Under the pieces are notes generated by a model. That model was given only the letters and a program-made list of their open reading frames with translations. It was not told where the DNA came from and did not search any database. Made by a program: the position numbers and the translations under genes. This document shows positions 32,971 through 39,154 of a stretch of DNA of 43,260 bases, piece after piece (the first letter of the stretch is position 1; each line of letters opens with the position of its first letter). The stretch is from Nitrospirota bacterium (GTDB lineage: Bacteria > Nitrospirota > Nitrospiria > Nitrospirales > NS-4): positions 1 to 43,260 of the forward strand of contig SCTG01000109.1 in the NCBI GenBank assembly GCA_004298335.1. The letters are read 5' to 3'.

Positions 32971-33839
32971 TAGCGGGTCGTGTTGGTGAACCAGGCGCCG
33001 AGCGCCACGGCCGCGCGGCGCGGCGGCGACAGCGTGATGCGGCGGTCGAATACCCGGTAGCGGGAGGACTCGATCCGTTCCAGGACCGTGTGGTAGATCG
33101 CGCGCATGATCTCGGCTGGGAGCAGCGCCCGCCGATCGGAGTCGGGCAGGGCGGCCTCGGCGGCGCGGTAGTAGTCCCGGGCGCGCCGGCACTCGAACTC
33201 CATCAGGCTGGTGAACGCCGGCGTGTAGGCGCCGGCCAGCAGGTCCTGTTCACTGTACCCGAAGCGCCGCAGGTCTTCCGTGGGAAGGTAGATGCGCCCG
33301 CGCGCTCCGTCCGGCTTCAGATCGCGAAGGATGTTCGTCAACTGAAAGGCGACGCCCAGGTTGACGGCGTACGTCTGGGCTTCCGGGGCGCGCGCGCCGA
33401 AAATCTTCAGACAGACCAGTCCCACGACGGAGGCGACCCGGTAGCAGTACTGGTAGAGGTCGCGGAAGGCGGCGTAGCGGGTGATAGTCAGGTCCATCTC
33501 CACGCCCGAGATGATCTCGTCGAAATAGTCCTGCGGAATGCCGAGCCGGCGGATGTGATCGGCCAGGCACAGGATGACGGGGTTCGCCGCCGCCGCGCCG
33601 GCGGTCCCGTCGGGACGATAGAGCGCGGCGACATCCGCGCGCCAGCGCGCCAGGTGCGCGCGCGGGTCCGAGCCGGGAGCGGGCTCGTCCACGGCGCTGT
33701 CCACTTCCCGGCAGAAGGCGTAGACGGCGTGCATGGCGTTCCGGCGCTCCTGCGGCAGGAAGAAAAACGAATAGTAGAAATTGCTGCCGCTCCGCCTGGC
33801 CAGGTCCGTGCAATACTGCTGGGCTTCCCGGCCGGTCAT
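32970..33839 (-). CDS. hpnD: Presqualene diphosphate synthase HpnD (squalene/phytoene synthase family)
   Basis: A 289-residue isoprenoid synthase. The aspartate-rich motifs are CREVDSAVDE and, in the second half, NLGVAFQLTNILRDLKPD with RGRIYLPTEDL after it. YYSFFFLPQERRNAMHAVYA at the N-terminus is the HpnD style. It would join two farnesyl diphosphates to presqualene diphosphate for hopanoid synthesis; phytoene synthase is a less likely reading. hpnC and hpnE are not in the window. Its start overlaps the BtuF-like gene stop by four bases, in an operon with an HAD phosphatase gene. Confidence 0.9.
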   Translation of the reverse strand: MTGREAQQYCTDLARRSGSNFYYSFFFLPQERRNAMHAVYAFCREVDSAVDEPAPGSDPRAHLARWRADVAALYRPDGTAGAAAANPVILCLADHIRRLGIPQDYFDEIISGVEMDLTITRYAAFRDLYQYCYRVASVVGLVCLKIFGARAPEAQTYAVNLGVAFQLTNILRDLKPDGARGRIYLPTEDLRRFGYSEQDLLAGAYTPAFTSLMEFECRRARDYYRAAEAALPDSDRRALLPAEIMRAIYHTVLERIESSRYRVFDRRITLSPPRRAAVALGAWFTNTTR

Positions 33840-34741
33840 ATCCGGCGCGCCCCTTCCGGGAGCCGGTTCCCGAAACGGCTGGGATGGAACAGCGCGGCCA
33901 GCAGTTCGACGCCGTCCACCAGGCGGGGGCCCGACCGGTTGAAGTAGGCGGCTCCCTCGACGGCATAGACCTGGTTATTCGCGACGGCGGGCAGGCCGTT
34001 CCATCCCGGGCGGGACGTCAGCAGATCCGATTCGGAACAGGTCCGGTCGATGCTGAAGCCGCAGGGCATGAGCACGAGCACGTCGGGTGCCGCGTCCACC
34101 ACCTGTTCCCATGTGATCCGTACGGATGGGGCGCCTGCGGTCGCCAGGCGATCGACTCCTCCCGCCAGAGTCACCATCTCGGGGACCCAATGGCCCGCGC
34201 AGTACAGGGGCTCCAGCCACTCGATGCAGGCCGTGCGACGGGGAGGCGCGCCTTGGACCAGCGCTTGAACCCCCGCGATCCGATCGCGCAGACTCTGGAC
34301 CAGATGGCGGGCCTGCTCATCCCGGCCTGTCGCGGAACCGATGGCCTCGATGTCGTGGAGCACGCCTTCCAGGTTGGTGGGATCGAGCGACAGGATGCGC
34401 GGCTTTTGCGCCAACCCCGCAATCGCCCGCTGGACTTCAGTCGGGGTCACGGCGCAGACGTCGCAGAGGCTTTGCGTGATGATGAGGTCCGGACGCATGC
34501 TGTTCAGGAGCGATTCGTCGATCCGGTACAGGCCGTTGCCGTTCTGCATCGCCTCGCGGACCTGACGGTCGATCGCCGGGCTGCTCGTCCTCCGCGGGTC
34601 CACGGCGCTCTTGATGACGACCGGCTTCGGCCTGATCTCCGGCGGGTAATCGCACTCGTGGCTGATGGCCACGAGATCGTCCGAAAGGCCGAGCGCGGCC
34701 ACCACTTCTGTCGCACCCGGCAGCAGCGAGCAGATGCGCAT
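33836..34741 (-). CDS. Cobalamin-binding BtuF-like protein without signal peptide
   Basis: A 301-residue protein of the periplasmic-binding-protein-like fold (COG0614 group). MRICSLLPGATEVVAALGL and HECDYPPEI start it, and PDLIITQSLCDVCAVTPTEV and APDVLVLMPCGFSIDRT are visible. There is no signal peptide, so it is probably cytoplasmic, as in the stand-alone members of this family. No BtuCD permease genes are adjacent. A longer frame extends upstream to 34918 but overlaps the HAD gene in a nonsense-like composition, so I start at 34741, 2 bases after that gene. Confidence 0.85.
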   Translation of the reverse strand: MRICSLLPGATEVVAALGLSDDLVAISHECDYPPEIRPKPVVIKSAVDPRRTSSPAIDRQVREAMQNGNGLYRIDESLLNSMRPDLIITQSLCDVCAVTPTEVQRAIAGLAQKPRILSLDPTNLEGVLHDIEAIGSATGRDEQARHLVQSLRDRIAGVQALVQGAPPRRTACIEWLEPLYCAGHWVPEMVTLAGGVDRLATAGAPSVRITWEQVVDAAPDVLVLMPCGFSIDRTCSESDLLTSRPGWNGLPAVANNQVYAVEGAAYFNRSGPRLVDGVELLAALFHPSRFGNRLPEGARRI

Positions 34742-34743
34742 GG

Positions 34744-35418
34744 TCAGCCCCAGAACCGCCGTGCGAGGGAGGCGAGATCGCAGTCTTTCAGCGCCGTGGT
34801 GACGGCGTCGGCGATCCCGAGTTGATCCGGAGGATAGGTGGTGGACAGGGCCAGGCACCGCATGCCCGCCGCGTGGGCCGCGTGGATGCCGAACAGGGTG
34901 TCCTCGATGACGAGGCACTCCGAGGCCAGGAGCGGGGCGCGCCGGTTCAGCGCATGCAGCGCATGCAGATAGCCGTCCGGCTTGGGCTTGCCGTCCCGAA
35001 CGTCTTCCGCCGCGGTGATGTGCTCGAAGTCGTCCCGCATGCCGGCGGTTGTGAGGATGAGTTCGATTTCGTGACGGAGCGCGCCCGACACGATGGCCCG
35101 GCGGTACCGGCCGGCGACGTTCTTGACGAACTCCGCGACGCCCGGATATATCACCGGAGCCGTCGTGAGATGCTCACGCATCAGCGCGGCTTTCCGTTCG
35201 ACGAGCAACTGGATCGCCTCCGGCGGGGCGGGGCGGCCGTGCTCGGAGAGGACGGCGTGAAAGCATCCCTTGTCGTCGAAGCCGACGTACTTCTGGTAGT
35301 AGTCGCGCTCGCTGAGCGGGAGCCCTTCGTCCTGCAAGATCCGCCGGAACATCCGGAAGTGGAGCGGCTCGGTGTCGGCCAGGACGCCGTCGAAATCGAA
35401 GATGATGGCTTTCAGCAC
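34744..35418 (-). CDS. HAD-superfamily phosphatase (beta-phosphoglucomutase-like)
   Basis: A 224-residue HAD hydrolase. Motif I is FDFDGVLADTEPLH with nucleophile D8 and acid/base D10. Motif II is the Ser in AIVSGALRHE, motif III the Lys in DGKPKPDGY, and motif IV is VIEDTLFGI. The cap domain is the four-helix C1 type at about residues 15-85. This is typical of beta-phosphoglucomutase, phosphoglycolate phosphatase and related enzymes; the substrate is not predictable. The start codon is GTG. It heads the operon with the BtuF-like gene and hpnD. Confidence 0.87.
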   Translation of the reverse strand: MLKAIIFDFDGVLADTEPLHFRMFRRILQDEGLPLSERDYYQKYVGFDDKGCFHAVLSEHGRPAPPEAIQLLVERKAALMREHLTTAPVIYPGVAEFVKNVAGRYRRAIVSGALRHEIELILTTAGMRDDFEHITAAEDVRDGKPKPDGYLHALHALNRRAPLLASECLVIEDTLFGIHAAHAAGMRCLALSTTYPPDQLGIADAVTTALKDCDLASLARRFWG

Positions 35419-35449
35419 GTGCGGGTTCTGCCTTCTCAGTAAGGGCCGC

Positions 35450-35458
35450 AGTATAGCA
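35450..35458 (-). promoter_or_regulatory. Extended -10 promoter of the HAD-btuF-hpnD operon
   Basis: The minus strand reads TGCTATACT (35458-35450), an extended -10 box with no good -35. Transcription should begin about 25 bases before the GTG at 35418. Confidence 0.45.
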
Positions 35459-35550
35459 CAAGCGAGGCTTGCTTCGCGGCGCGAGTTTCCCTAAAGTGAC
35501 CGTATGATTCGCACTATCCAGAGCGTGACGCGCCGGGTCCTGCTCACGGC

Positions 35551-35579
35551 TTGCGAGGGCGTGGGGCGTCTGGCATGAT
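35551..35579 (+). promoter_or_regulatory. Candidate promoter of the unknown gene at 35600
   Basis: TTGCGA (35551-35556), 17 bp, CATGAT (35574-35579). The match is moderate. The short leader contains the GAGAGGATA ribosome-binding site. Confidence 0.35.
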
Positions 35580-35599
35580 TGGAGCGAGAGGATAACGCG

Positions 35600-36601
35600 A
35601 TGCAGACGTGGGACCGGCCGGATCCGCTGACGCGGGACCTGATCCACCTGATCAACGCGCGGCGCCACGACCACTGGGACGTGGACGCGGCGCTGGACAC
35701 GCTGGCGGAGCTGATCGAGGTGGGGCGGGAGGATGAGATCCTGACGGTGCTGGCGGCGCTGGACGAGGACATGGCGGAGTGGCTGTTCGACCTGCTGGCG
35801 GAGGCGGCGTCGACGGCGGGGGCGGACGGCGAGGGGGCGGGGGCGCTGCTGACGCTGGCGCTGCCGCTGGGGGCGAACTTCGGGCAGCCGTTGCGGCTGA
35901 CGGTGGACCCGCGGGCGACGGGGGCGCTGCTGCGGCGGACGTTGCAACTGCCGGCGGGCAGCGAGGTGGTGGTGGAGCCGAAGCTGCTGACGGACACGAC
36001 GCTGGAGCGGTTGAGCCTGCAGGAGCTGCACACGCACGTGGGCGGGGTGTTCGGGCCGGGGCGGAGCCGGCCGCTGGCGGCGCGGCTGCACGTGCCGGTG
36101 GAGCACACGGTGTACCTGGTGTTCGGGGTGCGGGAAGCGGAGGGGGAGGCGCCGATGCCGCAGGAGCTGGGGCCGGAGGAGCAGGCGGCGCTGCTGGAGG
36201 GGCTGCGGGGGCAGTGCGCGGACCTGGCGGCGGCGCCGCATCTGTTGGAGGCGCCGGTGTACGCGGCGTACGCGCTGTTCGATGCGAAGAACACGGGGGG
36301 GCTGCAGCGGCTGGCGGACGAGACGATTGCGGTGTGGCGGGAGCTGACGCCGGAGGTGCGGGGGCGGGTGATGGTGCACCTGCACACGCAGTGCGGGAAC
36401 GGGGTGTACATGCCGGTGTGGACGGACCTGCTGGACCCGGCGGGGGGCGAGGAGGCGGGGCCGCTGTGGACGTCGCCGGACGTGTGGGTGTTTACGGCGG
36501 ACCTGCCGATCGAGTGGCCGGGGGAGGTGCTGACGAACCGGCTGATGGCGGAGGGCTGCACCCGCTTCGAAAACCACATCGTCGAAGCGCCGGAGAATTA
36601 G
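35600..36601 (+). CDS. Unknown protein with extreme G-ending codon use
   Basis: A 333-residue cytoplasmic protein with no recognised family. It begins MQTWDRPDPLTRDLIHLINA and has an acidic helical N-terminal part, a central stretch with alternating hydrophobic residues (LPAGSEVVVEPKLLTDTTLE) and a Trp-rich C-terminal part (WTSPDVWVFTADLPIEWPGE). Between about 35720 and 36550 nearly every four-fold codon ends in G (GCG, GGG, CTG, GTG, CGG, ACG, CCG), unlike its neighbours, and use returns to normal in the last 20 codons. GAGAGGATA precedes the ATG. The stop region overlaps the convergent PHP gene by four bases. Confidence 0.75.
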   Translation: MQTWDRPDPLTRDLIHLINARRHDHWDVDAALDTLAELIEVGREDEILTVLAALDEDMAEWLFDLLAEAASTAGADGEGAGALLTLALPLGANFGQPLRLTVDPRATGALLRRTLQLPAGSEVVVEPKLLTDTTLERLSLQELHTHVGGVFGPGRSRPLAARLHVPVEHTVYLVFGVREAEGEAPMPQELGPEEQAALLEGLRGQCADLAAAPHLLEAPVYAAYALFDAKNTGGLQRLADETIAVWRELTPEVRGRVMVHLHTQCGNGVYMPVWTDLLDPAGGEEAGPLWTSPDVWVFTADLPIEWPGEVLTNRLMAEGCTRFENHIVEAPEN

Positions 36602-37458
36602 CCCGCGCAACGGCCGCCGGTTGCCAGTGCTCTCATCGGCTCGAGCAAGTCAGCCGGAATGGCCAGGTTTCCATAGCCCGTCCCGACCAGGAGATTCGGT
36701 TTTGTCTCTCCATGGAAGTCGCTTCCTCCGGTGACGAGGAAGCCCTGATTCCTTGAGATGCTGCGGTAGCGATCGATCTGTTGCCGGCTGTGGCTGCTGT
36801 AGAGGGCTTCAAGGCCCAGCAAGCCGAATCCTTTGAGCGTCGCGCAGACCTGTTCAAACGGCTCTTTGAGGCGCGATATATAGACAGGGTGCGCCAGGAC
36901 GGGGATTCCTCCTATCTGCCTGATAAGGCCGATCGCCTCGGCAGGGGAAGGGAGGGGACGCGGAATGTAGGCCGGTGCGTCGTCCGCGAGGTAGCGGTCG
37001 AAGGCTTCGGAGATGCTGGTGACATAGCCCCTGCGGACCAATGCCTGCGCGATATGCGGTCTGCCGACGATCGCGGTTCCCGCGGCCGCTTTTATTTCTG
37101 CGTAGGTCAGGGCGCACCCCAGTTCCTGAAGCCGCTGCACGATCCGGGGGTTGCGCTCCTCCCGGCTGGCCTGATACGTGGTCAGCGCGGGCGCAAGGTG
37201 CGGATCGTCCGGGTTGATGAAATAGCCCAGGATATGCAACTCGGTCTTGCCGTAGAGGCAGCTGATTTCAATCCCGGGAATGATTTCCACGCCCGCTTGT
37301 GCGCCCTCGGCAATCGCTCGCGGCAGGCCGGCGACGGTATCGTGGTCCGTGACGGCCAGCGTCGCGACCCCTTGTTGCTTTGCCAGCCGCACCAGCTCCT
37401 CCGGGGCGAGGCTTCCGTCCGAAGCGGTGGTATGGGCATGCAGATCAATCCGTATCAT
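36598..37458 (-). CDS. PHP-domain phosphoesterase (RNase AM / YciV type)
   Basis: A 286-residue metal-dependent phosphoesterase. N-terminal DLHAHTTASDG (H7, H9, D14), VTDHDTVAGLP, PGIEIS, LAHPVYISR and the C-terminal GSDFHGETKPN supply the metal ligands of the PHP active site. The family includes 3',5'-nucleoside bisphosphate phosphatases and the 5'-3' exonuclease YciV/RNase AM that matures rRNA 5' ends; which activity applies cannot be decided here. It ends inside the stop of the convergent upstream gene and is divergent from the TM2-type gene. Confidence 0.9.
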   Translation of the reverse strand: MIRIDLHAHTTASDGSLAPEELVRLAKQQGVATLAVTDHDTVAGLPRAIAEGAQAGVEIIPGIEISCLYGKTELHILGYFINPDDPHLAPALTTYQASREERNPRIVQRLQELGCALTYAEIKAAAGTAIVGRPHIAQALVRRGYVTSISEAFDRYLADDAPAYIPRPLPSPAEAIGLIRQIGGIPVLAHPVYISRLKEPFEQVCATLKGFGLLGLEALYSSHSRQQIDRYRSISRNQGFLVTGGSDFHGETKPNLLVGTGYGNLAIPADLLEPMRALATGGRCAG

Positions 37459-37493
37459 GATGAAGAGTCAGCCGGCTGCGCTAGGGTTTCCCC

Positions 37494-37847
37494 ATGATGG
37501 ACGAAGAGAAGCTAGAAACCGTGCCGTGCCCCTATTGTCGGGGCGTTGTTCTGGTCGGTACCAAACGGTGCAAATACTGCCATGCCGAACTGGCGGGCAT
37601 GTGGCCGAAAGGGGCCGCCGATCAAAGGCCAGAGAGAAATCCGGCGCTGGCGACCCTCCTCAGTTTGCTCTTTCCCGGCATGGGCCAATATTATTGCGGA
37701 CGCACCGACAAGGCCATCGCATGCGTGTTTACGTTCGTCATTCTGGTCGGGCTGCTCTATTGGCTGTGGTGGCCCTTTCCCTGGGTGCTCGTGGCCGTTG
37801 GTGCCGGTGTCGACGCTTTCCTGGAGGCCAGGAAGACGAGAGCCTGA
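37494..37847 (+). CDS. Zinc-ribbon and TM2-like membrane protein
   Basis: A 117-residue protein. The N-terminus carries two CxxC pairs (CPYC and CKYC) forming a zinc ribbon. After a short linker, ALATLLSLLFPGMGQYYCGR is a first membrane hairpin resembling the TM2 or DUF5683 type, and a second hydrophobic stretch, FTFVILVGLLYWLWWPFPWV, follows. The function is unknown. Two ATGs in a row open it; no strong ribosome-binding site is visible. It lies alone between the PHP gene and tRNA-Ser. Confidence 0.8.
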   Translation: MMDEEKLETVPCPYCRGVVLVGTKRCKYCHAELAGMWPKGAADQRPERNPALATLLSLLFPGMGQYYCGRTDKAIACVFTFVILVGLLYWLWWPFPWVLVAVGAGVDAFLEARKTRA

Positions 37848-37882
37848 TTTGATCGAAGCTCCGGATCAAGTCAAGCAAAGTT

Positions 37883-37975
37883 TGGCGGAGAGGGCGGGAT
37901 TTGAACCCGCGACAGAGCTTTTGGCCCTGTGACGGTTTAGCAAACCGTTGCCTTCGGCCACTCGGCCACCTCTCC
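37883..37975 (-). tRNA. tRNA-Ser (anticodon GCT)
   Basis: On the minus strand acceptor GGAGAGG pairs with CCTCTCC, discriminator G and encoded CCA follow. The anticodon stem ACGGT/ACCGT encloses TTGCTAA (anticodon GCT), and the long variable arm CACAGGGCCAAAAGCTCTG is typical of serine. It reads AGC and AGT. Confidence 0.95.
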
Positions 37976-37985
37976 CCCGAACTTG

Positions 37986-38135
37986 TTGGACCGACCTTTC
38001 GATCAAAAAGGCCGGATATCCAATACCTTTTCCTCTTGGACCGGGACTTCGATCAAACGTCCCGGATATACAATACCATTTCCCTTGGGCCAGCGCTTCG
38101 ATCAGATGCGCTGGATATTCAATACCACTGCCCTC
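37986..38135 (-). repeat. Three tandem copies of a covarying hairpin repeat
   Basis: Units at 37986-38035, 38036-38084 and 38085-38135 (about 50 bp each), with a half unit after them. On the plus strand each reads TTGG(A/G)CC, a 7 bp stem, an 11-base loop TTCGATCA(A/G)A(A/C/T), the other stem arm, then GGATAT.CAATACC. The stems are CCGACCT/AGGCCGG (one mismatch), CCGGGAC/GTCCCGG and CCAGCGC/GCGCTGG. Stem sequences change in a compensating way while the loop stays fixed. The array sits 10 bases before the 5' end of tRNA-Ser(GCT). A further single copy precedes the other tRNA-Ser. Confidence 0.85.
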
Positions 38136-38222
38136 CTGGATTCGCCGCTTCAATCAAGTTAATAAGTTGTTGTCCTGATGAGAGTCAAGGGAAATCGCGA
38201 ATGATTGGGCGGGAAAACGAGC

Positions 38223-38256
38223 GGGGTCCTTTCCGGTACGCACCGGAAAGGACCCC
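38223..38256 (-). terminator. Terminator of the OmpA-family gene
   Basis: A perfect 15 bp stem, GGGGTCCTTTCCGGT (38223-38237) and ACCGGAAAGGACCCC (38242-38256), with a 4-base loop. On the minus strand it is followed by GCTCGTTTTC. The stretch 38136-38222 otherwise holds only the degenerate end of the repeat array. Confidence 0.85.
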
Positions 38257-38289
38257 ACCACTCAGCGCCAGACGGAGGCTTGGGGGAGA

Positions 38290-38892
38290 TTATTGCGTGA
38301 CGGACGCCCGCTGGGTGATCTTGAACACGACCCGGCGATTCTTCTCGCGGCCATCAGGTGTATCGTTGGCCGCGATCGGCTGCGCCTCGCCGTACCCCTG
38401 GGCGATGACCATGTTCTGCGGCAGACCATAGGTCTGGAGCAGATACTGGCGCACGCTCTCCGCGCGCTCCTTCGACAGCTTGATGTTGGTCTCGGGCGCT
38501 CCCACATTGTCCGTGTGGCCGGCGATCTCAATGATCCACTTGTCGGCTTTCCCGACTTCCATGGCCTTCTTGAACGCCCTGCCGGCGGCGTCCAATTGCT
38601 GGAAGGATTCGGGGCTCTTCAACAGGATCGAGCCTGTCTCGAAGAGCACGTACGTGGTGGCTTCCCGCTTCTTGGAGTCGAAGCCGGGGCGCGGAACCTT
38701 GGCCAGCCCGCGCTTCTTAATGGTCTCGGCCGGATCCGGCTCAAAGAGCGCCGAGAACTCTTCCTCTGACACGAGCTTGTCAGAGGGGTCGGCTGCTTTC
38801 ACAGGCGCCGGCGTTCCGAACCCCACCGCCAAAATCCCCAGGACCAGAAACCCCTTCAGCATTCTCTCGCTGAACCCCCCTGTGGTAACCAT
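38290..38892 (-). CDS. OmpA-family periplasmic or outer-membrane protein
   Basis: A 200-residue protein. A signal peptide is predicted (MLKGFLVLGILAVGFGTPAP to KAA, cleavage near residue 34). After an acidic linker the C-terminal OmpA-like peptidoglycan-binding domain spans about residues 80-195: VLFETGSILLKSPESF, IEIAGHTDNVGAPETNIKLS, ERAESVRQYL and VIAQGYGEAQPIAANDTPDG. No lipobox Cys is present, so it is soluble or weakly anchored, not a Pal lipoprotein. GGGGAGG lies 8 bases before the ATG. It is monocistronic with a strong terminator and a candidate sigma-54 promoter, so it may be induced under specific conditions. Confidence 0.9.
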   Translation of the reverse strand: MVTTGGFSERMLKGFLVLGILAVGFGTPAPVKAADPSDKLVSEEEFSALFEPDPAETIKKRGLAKVPRPGFDSKKREATTYVLFETGSILLKSPESFQQLDAAGRAFKKAMEVGKADKWIIEIAGHTDNVGAPETNIKLSKERAESVRQYLLQTYGLPQNMVIAQGYGEAQPIAANDTPDGREKNRRVVFKITQRASVTQ

Positions 38893-38955
38893 GGTTCCTA
38901 CCTCCCCTTTATGCGCTGACTAATGACGTGATCGTCTTCCCTGTCGTCAGAAGTC

Positions 38956-38971
38956 AGCAAGTCGCATACCA
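38956..38971 (-). promoter_or_regulatory. Candidate sigma-54 promoter of the OmpA-family gene
   Basis: The minus strand reads TGGTATGCGACTTGCT, matching TGGCACG-N4-TTGCT with the invariant GG and GC exactly 10 bp apart. Transcription would start near 38945, giving a 53-base leader that includes the GGGGAGG ribosome-binding site. Confidence 0.55.
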
Positions 38972-39019
38972 CTTTAGTCGAACTTGGCCTCGCGGGTCGA
39001 CTGTTTTTTTAAAGTTTTA

Positions 39020-39077
39020 CAACTTATTGATTTTCAATTTAATCTTGAATGTCCTTGATTGCCTTACCAGCCGGCAA
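39020..39077 (-). promoter_or_regulatory. IHF-type site and upstream dyad before the sigma-54 candidate
   Basis: The intergenic stretch 38893-39154 has no gene and is unusually AT-rich. On the minus strand AATCAATAAGTTG (39032-39020) fits the IHF consensus WATCAANNNNTTR fully, about 80 bp upstream of the predicted start. A dyad TTGCC-N9-GGCAA (39059-39077) lies about 123 bp upstream, the usual place for an activator of sigma-54. The order enhancer, IHF site, -24/-12 box is classical. The activator is unknown. Confidence 0.45.
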
Positions 39078-39154
39078 CAACCGAGTTTTCCCCAGGCATG
39101 CATGCGTGGAAATGGAAAAAAATCCAGCATGGTATCTAAAAGTATAGGGCTAGC

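Noticed and set aside
35174..36610. A 478-codon minus-strand frame opposite the G-rich gene
   Set aside because: Its composition is almost only Arg, Pro, Gln, His and Leu, as expected from the complement of the G-ending codon block. The plus-strand frame has a ribosome-binding site and balanced composition.
37986..38135. A CRISPR array
   Set aside because: The units touch each other with no unique spacers, the stems differ between units, and no cas genes are present.
37986..38135. A series of sigma-70 promoters or tRNA remnants
   Set aside because: TTGGAC and TATACAAT are 25 bp apart, too far for a promoter. The loop resembles a T-loop, but no D-arm, anticodon arm or acceptor can be built.
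37866..38153. A 95-codon minus-strand frame with repeated YPAFLIE-like peptides
   Set aside because: It runs through tRNA-Ser. The repeated peptides come from translating the hairpin repeat, whose unit length is not a multiple of three, so a coding repeat is unlikely.
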